A stretch of 64,000 nt of DNA, taken from Streptomyces sp. NBC_01689. Its GTDB lineage: Bacteria > Actinomycetota > Actinomycetes > Streptomycetales > Streptomycetaceae. The DNA lies in NCBI RefSeq assembly GCF_036250675.1, contig NZ_CP109592.1, positions 3,906,001-3,970,000 of the forward strand, given 5' to 3'. How positions within the stretch are numbered: position 1 is the stretch's first letter; every line of letters begins with the position of its first letter. Below are positions 6,919 through 16,386 of the stretch, one piece after another. The position numbers and the translations under genes were made by a program. Under the pieces are notes generated by a model, which had not been told where the DNA came from, did not search any database, and saw nothing but the letters and a program-made list of their open reading frames with translations.

Positions 6919-8331
6919 TCAGTGTGCCTCGCGCCAGTTCTCGGCCAGGTCTTCCCACAGGTGGGCGCTGGTCTCGACGCCTTTCATGAGGAGGTCGAGT
7001 TCGACCTTCTCGTTGGGTGCGTGCCAGCCGTCGGAGGGGACGGAGATGCCCAGGAAGAGCACGGGGGCGTGGAGGACTTCCTGGAGGTCGGCCGCGGGCC
7101 CGGAGCCGCCCTCGCGGGTGTAGCGGACGGGCTGCTCGAAGGCGCGGCCCATGGCTCGTACGACGGACTGCAGGGCGGGGTGGTCCAGGGGGGTGAGGCA
7201 GGGGCGGGTGGCGGCGCCGAAGGTGATCTCGTGCCGGATGCCGTCGGGGAGCTGGTCGGCGGCCCAGGCGCGGACGGCCTTCTCGATGTGGTCGGGGTCC
7301 TGGCCCGCGACCAGCCGGAACGAGAGCTTGACCATGGCGGAGGACGGGATGATCGTCTTGCTGCCGGGGCCCTGGTAGCCGCCGCCGATGCCGTTGACCT
7401 CGGCGGTGGGGCGGGCCCAGATGCGCTCCAGGGTGGTGTGTCCGGCCTCTCCGTGGGTGGCCGACGACTTGGCGGTGGTCAGCCAGCGTGCTTCGTCGAA
7501 GGGCAGTTCGGCGAAGAGCGCGCGCTCTTCGTCGGTGAGTTCGGTGATGCCTTCGTAGAAGCCGGGGACGGCCACGCGCGCGTGGTCGTCGTGGAGGGCG
7601 GCGACGAGGCGGGCGGCGGCCGTGGCGGGGTTGGGCACGGCGCCGCCGAAGGAGCCGGAGTGGATGTCCTGGGCGGGTCCGTGCAGTTCGATCTCGCATT
7701 CGGCGAGCCCGCGCATGCCGGTGCACACGGTGGGGGTGTCCTCGGACCACATGCCGGTGTCGGAGACGATCACCGCGTCGGCGGCGAGCCGGTCGGCGTG
7801 GGTCTCGACGAGGTCGCGGAAGTGCGGGGAGCCGGATTCCTCCTCGCCTTCGATCAGGAGTTTGAGGTGCACGGCCGGGGCGGTGCGTCCGGTGGCGGCG
7901 AGGTGGGCGCGGACGCCGAGTGTGTGGAAGAACACCTGGCCCTTGTCGTCGGCGGCTCCGCGCGCGTGGAGGCGGTTTCCGCGGATCACCGGTTCGAAGG
8001 GGTCGGTGTCCCAGCCGTCCTCGCGGGCGGCGGGCTGTACGTCGTGGTGCCCGTAGACGAGGACCGTGGGCGCCTGGGGGTCCTCGGACGGCCATTCGGC
8101 GAAGACGGCGGGGGCGCCGTCGGTCGTCCAGACCTCCGCGGTGGGGAAGCCGGTCTCCCGGAGTTTGGCGGCGAGCCAGTCGGCGCTGCGTCTCACGTCC
8201 GCCGCGTGGTCGGGCTGGGCCGACACGGAGGGGATGCGCAGCCATTCGGCGAGGTCGTCGAGGAAGGCCGTGCGGTGGTTCTGGACGTACGCGCGGACGG
8301 TGCTGACGGCGTTGTCAACGGGCTTGCTCAT
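6919..8331 (-). CDS. M20 family dipeptidase / zinc peptidase
   Basis: A cytosolic metallopeptidase of 470 residues. Metal ligands are visible in VLVYGHHDVQP (His and Asp), RGAADDKGQ (Asp), EGEEESGS (the general-base Glu pair) and the late His near PSDGWHAPNE. The dimerisation domain lies between. The overall pattern matches the DapE/carboxypeptidase-like dipeptidase subgroup. ATG 8331 is chosen; a GTG six bases upstream is possible. The gene is downstream of adnB with only 10 bases between, so it may be the last gene of the adnA-adnB unit. The substrate cannot be deduced. Confidence 0.88.
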   Translation of the reverse strand: MSKPVDNAVSTVRAYVQNHRTAFLDDLAEWLRIPSVSAQPDHAADVRRSADWLAAKLRETGFPTAEVWTTDGAPAVFAEWPSEDPQAPTVLVYGHHDVQPAAREDGWDTDPFEPVIRGNRLHARGAADDKGQVFFHTLGVRAHLAATGRTAPAVHLKLLIEGEEESGSPHFRDLVETHADRLAADAVIVSDTGMWSEDTPTVCTGMRGLAECEIELHGPAQDIHSGSFGGAVPNPATAAARLVAALHDDHARVAVPGFYEGITELTDEERALFAELPFDEARWLTTAKSSATHGEAGHTTLERIWARPTAEVNGIGGGYQGPGSKTIIPSSAMVKLSFRLVAGQDPDHIEKAVRAWAADQLPDGIRHEITFGAATRPCLTPLDHPALQSVVRAMGRAFEQPVRYTREGGSGPAADLQEVLHAPVLFLGISVPSDGWHAPNEKVELDLLMKGVETSAHLWEDLAENWREAH

Positions 8332-8341
8332 GCTCACGAGC

Positions 8342-11300
8342 CTAGCCGCCCGTGGGGGTGTGTTCGTCCGGCGGTTCTTCGCCCGCGGTCCGCCACCGGT
8401 CCTGGGTGTCCCGCGTGAGCAGTCGTTCCAGGGCGGCGCGGTCGGGGAGGTGGCGGGGCCGGACGATCTCGCCGCTGCGGACGTACACGAACGTGGCCTT
8501 GACGGTCTCCGGGGGCACGCCCTGCTGCTCGGCCCAGGCGAGGCGGTAGACGGCGAGCTGGAGGGGGTCCGCGGTGCGGGAGCGGCTGGTCTTCCAGTCG
8601 ACGATCTCGTACGTCGTGCGGTCGCCGTCGTCCTCCTTGTAGACGGCGTCGATGCGGCCGCGGACGACGCGTCCGGCGATGGCGAGCTGGAAGGGGGTCT
8701 CGACGCGGTGGGGGGTGCGGTGCGCGTAGGGAGTGCGTTCGAAGGCGTCCTTGAGGTCTTCGAGGTCGCGTTCGTCGGCGATCTCGGCGTCGCTGCCGGG
8801 CAGGTCGTCCGGGTCGAGCATGGGCAGCCGCAGTTCTTCGAAGCGGGACTCCACCCAGGCGTGGAAGCGGGTGCCGCGGCGGGCGGCGGCCTGTGGGGGG
8901 CGCGGCATGGGGCGCGCGAGTTCCTGTGCGAGGCCGTCGGGGTCGGCGGCCAGGTGCAGTACCTGTGAGGCGGTGAGGGAGGCGGGCAGGGGGACGTCGG
9001 TGACGGCCGCGCGGGCGCGCAGGAGTTCTCCGGTGAGGGCGTCGAGGTCGCGGTCCCAGGAGGCGAGGGTGCGGGTTTCCTCGGGGGTGAGGCGTACGGG
9101 GTCGTCCTCGGGGTGGGGGCGGGCGTCCCGCGCGCGTGGGGGCTCGGGGGCCGGTCGGTTCTCCGGGGCGGGCGCCTGGTGCGGCAGCGTGGGGCGGTGG
9201 GGTGTCCAGGAGTCCCAGTCGGAGTCGTCGCCCACGAGGAGGGTGTCGTCGCCTTCGGTGGGGCCGTCGTAGGCCGGAGGAGGGCCGTCGTCCTCCTCCG
9301 GAGGGAATCCGTCGTCAAAGGCCGGTTCGTCGCCGTCCGGCGGGGGTGGCCACTCCGGGTCGTCCCGGGAGGACGGGTCGTGGGCGGCGGGATGCGGTTC
9401 CTGGTGGGACGCCATGCGCTCCAGGTGGGCGAGTACGGTCTCGGCGGCCGCGCGGCGGCGGGCGAGTGCCGTGTCGTCGAGCGGGAGCGGCCAGGCGTGG
9501 TCGGCCGCCGCCTCGTGGAGGGCCGGGTTCTCCTCGTCCTCGGACGGTTCGTCGGCCCAGGCCTCGATCTCGCCGTGTCCCGCGGCGCAGTGGTCGTACA
9601 GGGCGTGCAGGAAGTCGGAGGGGCCGCGCGGGCGCTTCTGTGAGGGGCCCCACCAGTGGCCGGAGCCGAGCAGGAGCGAGCGGGGACGGGTGAAGGTCAC
9701 GTAGCCGAGGCGGAGCTCCTCGGTGCGCTGGTGGTCCTTCATGGCTTCGTGGAAGGCCTTGATGCCCTTGGCGTCCCAGGTGTCGACGTCGGGCAGGGTG
9801 TCGGCGTCGCCGCGCAGCGCGTGCGGCAGGACCTTGCCCTGGGCGGTCCATTTCTCGCGGCCCTGGGTGCTGGGGAAGGTTCCGGTGACGAGGCCGGGGA
9901 CGGCGACGACGTCCCACTCCAGGCCCTTGGACTTGTGGGCGGTGAGCACTTTGACGGTGTTCTCGCCGCCGGGCAGGGCGTTGTCGAGGCCCTTCTCGTA
10001 CTGCGCGGCGGTGCGCAGGAAGCCGAGGAAGGCGAGCAGGGTGGCTTCGCCGTCGCCCGCGGCGAAGGACGCGGCGACGTCGAGGAAGTTCGCGAGGGTC
10101 TCGCGGCGGCGGGCCGCGAGGGCGTGCGGGGACGCGGAGAGCTCGACCTCCAGTCCGGTGACGGCGAGCACCCGGTGCAGGACGTCCATCAGGGGGTCGG
10201 CGAGCGAGCGGCGCAGGTCGCGCAGTTCGGCGGCGAGCCGTGCGAAGCGCACGCGGGCGTCCGGGGAGAAGGGCAGTCCGTCGTCGTCCCGTCCGGTGTC
10301 GACGGGCAGCTCCAGGAACGTGTCGAGGGCGTCGGCGAGCGATATCACCTCGGCGGGGTCGACCCCCTCGACCGCCGCGGCGAGCCGGCGGTCGGCGTCG
10401 TCGTCGGCGCCCACGCGCGCGTGGGACACGAGGAGGCGGGCGCGCCGTCCCAGGAGGGCGAGGTCCCGCGGGCCGATCCGCCAGCGCGGTCCGGTGAGCA
10501 GACGGACCAGGGAGGCGTTGGCGCCGGGGTCCTGGAGGACTTCGCAGACGGCGACGAGGTCGGCCACCTCGGGGAGGTGCAGCAGCCCGGAGAGGCCGAC
10601 GACCTCGACGGGGATGTCGCGGGCGACGAGCGCGCCCTGGATCTCGGCGAAGTCGCTCGCGGTGCGGCACAGGACGGCGATCTCGCCGGGTGCCTTCCCG
10701 GTGCGTACGAGGTGGGCGAGGGAGTCGGCGAGCCAGTCGATCTCCTCGGCGTGGGTGGGCAGCAGCGCGCACCGGACGACGCCGTCGTGCTCGGCTCCGG
10801 GGGCGGGCCGGAGGGCCTCCACGCCCGCGTGCATGGCGCGCAAAGGCTCGGCGAGGCCGTTGGCGAGGTCGAGGAGGCGGCCGCCGCTGCGGCGGTTCTC
10901 GCTGAGGGACTGGCGGGCGGCGGGGCGGCCGTCCGCTTGCGCGAAGTGTTCGGGGAAGTCGTCGAGGTTGGCGACGGAGGCGCCGCGCCAGCCGTAGATG
11001 GCCTGGCATGGGTCGCCGACGGCGGTCACGGGGTGTCCTGTGCCGGCGCCGAACAGTCCGGCGAGCAGCACGCGCTGTGCGACGGAGGTGTCCTGGTACT
11101 CGTCGAGCAGGACCACGCGGAACTCGTCCCGGAGGATGTCGCCGACTTCGGGGCGGGTGCGGGCCAGGGTGGCCGAGAGGGCGATCTGGTCGCCGAAGTC
11201 GAGGAGGTCGCGTTCGCGTTTGGCCGCGCGGTAGCGGACGACGAGTTCGGCGAGTTCACGCCGGGCCGCGGCGGCCTCGGGGACTTTGCGGAGGTCGTCG

Positions 11301-11938
11301 TTGGTGAGCCGGGCGCTCTCCAGGGCGTGCAGCAGTCCGGCGTCGTGCGTGCGCAGCTCCTCGGGGCGTACGAGGTGTTCGGAGAGTTCGGAGTCGAGGG
11401 TGAGGAGGTCGCCGACGAGGTCGGGGAAGGAGCGGGTGAGCGCCGGGTACGGTCCCGGTGACTCGCGCAGGACGCGGGCGGCGAGCTGGTAGCGGGTGGC
11501 GTCGGCGAGCAGCCGGGACGTGGGTTCGAGGCCGATGCGCAGCCCGTGGTCGGTCAGCAGGCGGCCGGCGAAGGCGTGGTAGGTGGAGATGACCGGTTCG
11601 CCGGGCGGGTTGTCGGGGTCGATGACGTCGGGGTCGGTGACGCCGGCCCTGATCAGGGCCTTGCGGACGCGTTCGGCGAGTTCGCCCGCCGCCTTGTTGG
11701 TGAAGGTCAGGCCGAGGACCTGTTCGGGGGCGACCTGTCCGGTGCCGACCAGCCAGACCACGCGGGCCGCCATCACCGTGGTCTTCCCGGATCCGGCTCC
11801 GGCCACGATCACCTGCGGGGCGGGCGGTGCGGTGATGCAGGCCGTCTGCTCCGGGGTGAAGGGGATGCCGAGGAGCTCCTTGAGCTGTTCGGGATCGGTG
11901 ATGCGGGCTGGCACGTCAGAGAGGCTAGCCGCGCCCAC
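8342..11938 (-). CDS. adnB: AdnB: helicase-nuclease motor subunit
   Basis: A 1198-residue UvrD-like ATPase fused to a RecB-family nuclease. Walker A VAGAGSGKTT is at about 45-54, followed by DEYQDTS (motif II), GDPCQAIYGWRG (motif III), HKSKGLEWD (motif V) and YVTFTRPRS (degenerate motif VI). The C-terminal nuclease has GTRFHAWVE, RGRIDAVY and the catalytic IVDWKTSR. AdnAB resects double-strand breaks in actinobacteria in place of RecBCD. A roughly 110-residue acidic, Pro-rich linker (DDGPPPAYDGPTEGDD-like) separates motor and nuclease. The GTG start at 11938 has no clear Shine-Dalgarno; GTG 11914 is an alternative. It lies 195 bases downstream of adnA. Confidence 0.9.
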   Translation of the reverse strand: MGAASLSDVPARITDPEQLKELLGIPFTPEQTACITAPPAPQVIVAGAGSGKTTVMAARVVWLVGTGQVAPEQVLGLTFTNKAAGELAERVRKALIRAGVTDPDVIDPDNPPGEPVISTYHAFAGRLLTDHGLRIGLEPTSRLLADATRYQLAARVLRESPGPYPALTRSFPDLVGDLLTLDSELSEHLVRPEELRTHDAGLLHALESARLTNDDLRKVPEAAAARRELAELVVRYRAAKRERDLLDFGDQIALSATLARTRPEVGDILRDEFRVVLLDEYQDTSVAQRVLLAGLFGAGTGHPVTAVGDPCQAIYGWRGASVANLDDFPEHFAQADGRPAARQSLSENRRSGGRLLDLANGLAEPLRAMHAGVEALRPAPGAEHDGVVRCALLPTHAEEIDWLADSLAHLVRTGKAPGEIAVLCRTASDFAEIQGALVARDIPVEVVGLSGLLHLPEVADLVAVCEVLQDPGANASLVRLLTGPRWRIGPRDLALLGRRARLLVSHARVGADDDADRRLAAAVEGVDPAEVISLADALDTFLELPVDTGRDDDGLPFSPDARVRFARLAAELRDLRRSLADPLMDVLHRVLAVTGLEVELSASPHALAARRRETLANFLDVAASFAAGDGEATLLAFLGFLRTAAQYEKGLDNALPGGENTVKVLTAHKSKGLEWDVVAVPGLVTGTFPSTQGREKWTAQGKVLPHALRGDADTLPDVDTWDAKGIKAFHEAMKDHQRTEELRLGYVTFTRPRSLLLGSGHWWGPSQKRPRGPSDFLHALYDHCAAGHGEIEAWADEPSEDEENPALHEAAADHAWPLPLDDTALARRRAAAETVLAHLERMASHQEPHPAAHDPSSRDDPEWPPPPDGDEPAFDDGFPPEEDDGPPPAYDGPTEGDDTLLVGDDSDWDSWTPHRPTLPHQAPAPENRPAPEPPRARDARPHPEDDPVRLTPEETRTLASWDRDLDALTGELLRARAAVTDVPLPASLTASQVLHLAADPDGLAQELARPMPRPPQAAARRGTRFHAWVESRFEELRLPMLDPDDLPGSDAEIADERDLEDLKDAFERTPYAHRTPHRVETPFQLAIAGRVVRGRIDAVYKEDDGDRTTYEIVDWKTSRSRTADPLQLAVYRLAWAEQQGVPPETVKATFVYVRSGEIVRPRHLPDRAALERLLTRDTQDRWRTAGEEPPDEHTPTGG

Positions 11939-12068
11939 TGACAGCGGCGGCCGGATCGGCCGGCGGGGCGGGGGAACCGCTGGTCAGCACGTGTGGTGTC
12001 GTACGTCACTCAGGCCGCGTCCGCTGACGCCGTGCGCGCCGGGACGCTTCGGTGGGCGTGCGCCGGCG

Positions 12069-12111
12069 CCGGTCGTACGCCGCTGGTGGGCCGGTCGTAC
12101 GCCGCTGGTGG
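12069..12111. repeat. 21-bp direct repeat between adnA and adnB
   Basis: Two identical 21-base copies, 12069-12089 and 12091-12111, containing GGTCGTACGCCGCTGGTGG and separated by one base, lie in the 195-base gap between the two subunit genes. Confidence 0.6.
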
Positions 12112-12133
12112 TCCGTCCGCGGTCCGGCCGCCG

Positions 12134-15100
12134 TCACTCGACGACGTGGCGTCCCTCCGCGCGGGCGCTGCAGGACGCCCGGAACGCGCAGTGCGTGCAG
12201 TGCTGGCCGGTGGTCGGTGAGAACCGTTCGTCGAGGACCTTGCCCGCGGCGTTGGCCAGCAGATCGCCGATCCACTCCCCCGTGAGAGGTTCCTGGGCCT
12301 GCACCTTGGGGAGGGTCTCGCCGCCGTTCTTCCGGGCGGCGCCCTGGCGCAGCTGGACGAGTTCGGCGCCGCCCGGCTCGGGGCGCACACCGTCGAAGGC
12401 GTCGTCTACGGCGCCCTCGCGGACCGCGAGCTGGTAGACGGCGAGCTGGGGGTGGTGGGCCACTTCGGCGGCGCTGGGCGCGTTCTTGCCGGTCTTGAAG
12501 TCGACGACGTAGGCGCGGCCCTCGGTGTCCGTCTCGACGCGGTCCATCGAGCCGCGGATGCGTACTTCGTAGGAGCCGGCTTCGAGGGTCACGTCGAAGT
12601 CGTGCTCGCTGGCCACGGGTGTGCGGCCGGGGCGGACCCGGTTGGAGTCGACGTGCCACGCGAGGAAGCGTTCGAGGGCCACGCGCGCGTGCTCCTTCTC
12701 CTGCGCCGACTTCCAGGGCGCGTCGAAGGCGAGCGCGTTCCACACGGAGTCGAGGCGCTCCATGAGGACGTCGAGGTCGGCGGGGGTGCGTCCGGAGGCG
12801 ACCTCGTCGGCGAGGACGTGCACGACGTTGCCGAAGCCCTGGGCCGCGGTCGCGGGCGCGTCGGCCTTCACCTCGCGTCCCAGGAACCACTGCAGGGCGC
12901 AGGTGTTGGCGAGCTGGTCGAGGGCGCTTCCGGAGAGCACGACGGGCTGGTCGCGGTCGCGCAGCGGGACCTTGCTCTCCGTCGGGTCGTACATGCCCCA
13001 CCAGCGGTGGGGGTGGGCGGAGGGCACCAGGGGGCGGCCGTCGTCGTCGGTGAGGGCGGCGAGTCTGGCCAGGCGGTGGGCCGCGGCCCGGCGGAGGGGT
13101 TCCGAGACGCGCGGGTCGACGGTGGTGGCGCGCAGTTCGGCGACGAGCGCGGCCACGGACAGCGGGCGGCGGGGCCGGCCGGTGACGTCCTTGGGTTCGA
13201 CGCCGAGTTCGGTGAGGAAGCGGGAGGGCTGGTCCCCGTCGTCGGCGGGTGCCTTCACCGCGGTGACGACGAGCCGTTCGCGCGCGCGGGTGGCTGCCAC
13301 GTAGAACAGGCGGCGCTCTTCGGCGAGGAGCGCTCCGGGGGTGAGCGGTTCGGCGAGTCCGTCGCGTCCGATGCGGTCGGCCTCCAGCAGGGAGCCCCGG
13401 CGGCGCAGGTCGGGCCAGAGTCCTTCCTGGACGCCCGGGACGACGACGAGGTGCCATTCGAGGCCCTTGGAGCGGTGCGCGGTCATCAGGCGCACGGCGT
13501 CGGGGCGTACGGCCCGGCGGGTGAGGGTGTCGGCGGCGATGTCCTGGGCGTCGATCTCCTCCAGGAAGTTGAGGGCGCCGCGTCCGCCGGTGCGTTCCTC
13601 GGCGCGGGCCGCGGTCGCGAACAGGGCGCAGACGGCGTCGAGGTCGCGGTCGGCGTTGCGGCCGGCCGCGCCGCCGCGCCGGGCGGCCCGTTCCAGGCGC
13701 TGTGGCCAGGGTGTGCCGTTCCAGAGGTCCCACAGCGCCTCTTCGGCCGTCCCGCCGCCCGCCAGGCGCTCTCGTGCCGTGCGCAGCAGCGCGCCGAGGC
13801 GCTGGGCTCCACGGGCGTAGGCGGGGTCGTGGGCGACGAGCCGTTCGGGTTCGGCCAGCGCGAGGGTGAGCAGTTCGTCGGAGGGCGGTGGTACGTGGTT
13901 GCCGGCGGCGCGTTCCTCGTCGCGCAGCGCGCGGCCCAGGCGCCGCAGGTCGGCGGCGTCCATGCCGGCGAGGGGGGACGCGAGCAGGGTGAGCGCGGTC
14001 TCGGTGTCGAGCCAGGACGCGGACTCCTGGAGAGCGGTGTCCTCCTCGGGCGGCGCGTCCGCGTCCTCGGGGTCGTCGCCGTCGGGCCTCGGCGCCGCGC
14101 CGTCGCCCGTGGCGCCGTCGGTGTCCGGGCCGGTGGCGCCGTCCGTGCCAGTGCCCTCACCGCCATGGCCGCCCTTGCCCGCGCTCGTCCCGGACTCGGC
14201 GCGGGCGACGGCCCGCAGTGCCGTGAGCAGCGGGGTCACGGCGGGTTCGTGCCGCAGTGGCAGGTCGTCGCCGTCGATGTCGAGGGGAACACCGGCCGCG
14301 GTGAGCGAGCGGCGGATCACCGGGATCGTGCGGGAGCCGGCGCGCACCAGGACGGCCATGTCGCTCCAGGGGACGCCGTCCTCCAGGTGGGCGCGGCGCA
14401 GGATGTCCGCGATGTTGTCGAGTTCCGTGCCCGCCGTCGGGTACGTGTAGGCCTCGACCGTGCCGCCGTCCCGTACCGGTGTCAGTTCGCGGTGGGCGCG
14501 CACCTTCTGGGCGGGCAGCCGGGTCAGCGGCATGCGCTGGGTGAGCAGGCGGGTGGCGGTGAGCAGGGTGGCGCCCGAGCGCCGGGAGGTGCGGAGCACC
14601 TCGACCGGGGCGGGGTGGCCGTCCGCGCGCGGGAAGGCGTCGGGAAAGTCCAGGATGCCGTTCACGTCGGCGCCGCGGAACGCGTAGATCGACTGGTCGG
14701 GGTCGCCGAAGGCGATCAGGGTGCGGCCGCCGCCGGCGAGGGCGGCGAGGAGCCGTACCTGGGCGGGGTCGGTGTCCTGGTACTCGTCCACGTAGACGGC
14801 GTCGTACTGGGCGGCGAGCCGTTCGGTGACGCCGGGGCGCCCCGTGAGCAGTACCGCGCGGTGGACGAGTTCGGCGTAGTCGAGCACTCCTTGCAGGTCG
14901 AGGACGTCGAGGTACTCGGCGAGGAAGGCGGCGGCGGCGCTCCAGTCGGGGCGTCCGATACGGCGGGCGAAGGCGGTCAGGGCGTCGGGGCCGAGGCCCA
15001 GTTCGCGGCTGCGCGCCAGGACGGCGCGGACCTCGTCGGCGAAGCCGCGTGTGGTCAGGCAGGCGCGCAGTTCGTCGGGCCAGCGCACATGGGCGAGGCC

Positions 15101-15586
15101 GAGCCGCTCCAGGTCGGGCTGGCCCGCGAGCAGCTCGCGCACCGCGACGTCCTGTTCGGGTCCGGACAGCAGGCGCAGCGGTTCCACGAAGAGGTCGCTG
15201 TCCTGGTGGGCGCGGACCAGGGCGTAGGAGAACGAGTGGAAGGTGGTGGCGCGGGGGGCGCGGGCGGCGCCGATGCGCAGCGCCATGCGGTCGCGCAGCT
15301 CCACGGCCGCCTTGCGGCTGAACGTGAGGACCAGGATGCGTTCCGGGTCGCCGCCGTGCGCGATCCGGGCGGCGACGGACTCGACGAGGGTGGTCGTCTT
15401 GCCGGTGCCGGGGCCGGCGAGGACGAGGAGCGGGCCCGAGGCGTGGTCAACCACCGTGCGCTGTCCTGCGTCCAGACGAGGGGGGCCCACCCGGACCGGA
15501 GCGGTGCGCACCAGTCGGTACGCGCCGCGGGTCCCCTGCCGCACCGGGGGGTGCGGCAGGCGCCTGGTGGAGGAAGAGGAGCTCAC
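12134..15586 (-). CDS. adnA: AdnA: helicase-nuclease subunit with Fe-S cysteines
   Basis: An 1150-residue partner of AdnB. Walker A LAGPGTGKTTT is at about 56-66, DEYQDTDPAQ is motif II, FGDPDQSIYAFRG motif III and HRSKGLEWH motif V. The C-terminal RecB-like nuclease has YVVDFKTGK and four cysteines typical of AddB/AdnA iron-sulfur nucleases: one at TCALQWFLG and CTHCAFRASC close to the C terminus. The frame stays open upstream for another 250 codons without homology. I choose GTG 15586 because family sequence begins soon after and AGGA precedes it. It is transcribed before adnB. A roughly 70-residue Gly/Asp-rich insert lies in the middle. Confidence 0.9.
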   Translation of the reverse strand: MSSSSSTRRLPHPPVRQGTRGAYRLVRTAPVRVGPPRLDAGQRTVVDHASGPLLVLAGPGTGKTTTLVESVAARIAHGGDPERILVLTFSRKAAVELRDRMALRIGAARAPRATTFHSFSYALVRAHQDSDLFVEPLRLLSGPEQDVAVRELLAGQPDLERLGLAHVRWPDELRACLTTRGFADEVRAVLARSRELGLGPDALTAFARRIGRPDWSAAAAFLAEYLDVLDLQGVLDYAELVHRAVLLTGRPGVTERLAAQYDAVYVDEYQDTDPAQVRLLAALAGGGRTLIAFGDPDQSIYAFRGADVNGILDFPDAFPRADGHPAPVEVLRTSRRSGATLLTATRLLTQRMPLTRLPAQKVRAHRELTPVRDGGTVEAYTYPTAGTELDNIADILRRAHLEDGVPWSDMAVLVRAGSRTIPVIRRSLTAAGVPLDIDGDDLPLRHEPAVTPLLTALRAVARAESGTSAGKGGHGGEGTGTDGATGPDTDGATGDGAAPRPDGDDPEDADAPPEEDTALQESASWLDTETALTLLASPLAGMDAADLRRLGRALRDEERAAGNHVPPPSDELLTLALAEPERLVAHDPAYARGAQRLGALLRTARERLAGGGTAEEALWDLWNGTPWPQRLERAARRGGAAGRNADRDLDAVCALFATAARAEERTGGRGALNFLEEIDAQDIAADTLTRRAVRPDAVRLMTAHRSKGLEWHLVVVPGVQEGLWPDLRRRGSLLEADRIGRDGLAEPLTPGALLAEERRLFYVAATRARERLVVTAVKAPADDGDQPSRFLTELGVEPKDVTGRPRRPLSVAALVAELRATTVDPRVSEPLRRAAAHRLARLAALTDDDGRPLVPSAHPHRWWGMYDPTESKVPLRDRDQPVVLSGSALDQLANTCALQWFLGREVKADAPATAAQGFGNVVHVLADEVASGRTPADLDVLMERLDSVWNALAFDAPWKSAQEKEHARVALERFLAWHVDSNRVRPGRTPVASEHDFDVTLEAGSYEVRIRGSMDRVETDTEGRAYVVDFKTGKNAPSAAEVAHHPQLAVYQLAVREGAVDDAFDGVRPEPGGAELVQLRQGAARKNGGETLPKVQAQEPLTGEWIGDLLANAAGKVLDERFSPTTGQHCTHCAFRASCSARAEGRHVVE

Positions 15587-15834
15587 GTGGTTCGCCGGTC
15601 CTGGAGGTCGTGCTGGTGGGCGGAGCGCCGCGGGCCGAGGGGGGTGGCCGCGGGATGAGGGGGATGCGCGCCGTCGACGGTACGCCGGTGGGCGTCGCGG
15701 AAGGGTGGCTTCCCGTGCTTCCCCCGCCCCTGGTGCGTCCCTCGTTCGTCGAACGTACGGCATGTCACGGACGTGCCGCGTTTCCCCCGTACGGGCCACA
15801 GGCGTCCCGTCCGCCGGTCCGATGGCGGAAGCTG

Positions 15835-16200
15835 TCAGGTGTGACCCTGCGCGCGTTCGTCGCCGTCCCATCGTGCTCGTCTCATGTCGACGCGTGGCAG
15901 ATGCCCCCCGGAGGCCCGGCTCGCCTCCTTCAGCGGCGTGCCCTCCTCCCGGTAGCGGTCCAGCGCTTCGAGTTCGTGGCCCGGCAGGAGGACGCCGTCC
16001 GAGCGGACGACCCGCCACCATGTGACCGCTCCTCCATAGAGGGCCATCACGCGTCCCACCTGGCGCGGGCCGCCCTCCCCCAGCCACTCCGCGACGTCCC
16101 CGTACGTCATGACGCGCCCGGGGGGAATGAGGTCGGCGACCTCCAGGACCCGCTCCGCGTACTCCGGCAGTTCGTCGGCCGGAAGGCTCTCCTCGCTCAT
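15835..16200 (-). CDS. Alkyltransferase-like (ATL) MGMT-fold protein
   Basis: A 121-residue protein with the DNA-binding fold of O6-alkylguanine-DNA alkyltransferase: IPPGRVMTYGDVAEWLG carries the helix-turn-helix and arginine finger region and RQVGRVMALY follows. The reactive-Cys motif PCHRV is replaced by TWWRVVRSDG, with Trp at the Cys position. ATL proteins cannot transfer alkyl groups; they bind O6-alkylguanine and flag it for nucleotide excision repair. Start ATG 16200 follows GGGGCGG; an in-frame ATG at 16209 is possible. It is divergent from the next membrane gene and resembles Rv3204 in position. Confidence 0.9.
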   Translation of the reverse strand: MSEESLPADELPEYAERVLEVADLIPPGRVMTYGDVAEWLGEGGPRQVGRVMALYGGAVTWWRVVRSDGVLLPGHELEALDRYREEGTPLKEASRASGGHLPRVDMRRARWDGDERAQGHT

Positions 16201-16386
16201 CCGCCCCATCCTGCCCCACGCCACCGACAGTGTGACGCGACGGCCACTGTCGGTATCCCTCGCCCCGAAGGCGCACTTCGGGCAGACTGTGCGCCCCCGC
16301 ATTTGCACCCTGATGCCCCCGTGTGTCGGTGGGGCATGCCACCATCGTGCGGGCGGTGACCGGTGATACGAGATCAAGAAGAGACC

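Noticed and set aside
12452..15658. Long plus-strand frame of 1068 codons opposite adnA
   Set aside because: Mirror of a real gene's codon bias; Gly/Val/Glu-rich with no domain. Similar frames opposite adnB (9656-11461) and nudC/M20 (6355-8418) were dropped for the same reason.
12134..16345. A 1403-residue version of AdnA
   Set aside because: The first 250 residues are low-complexity Arg/Pro/Gly and overlap the alkyltransferase gene on the same strand; homology starts after GTG 15586.
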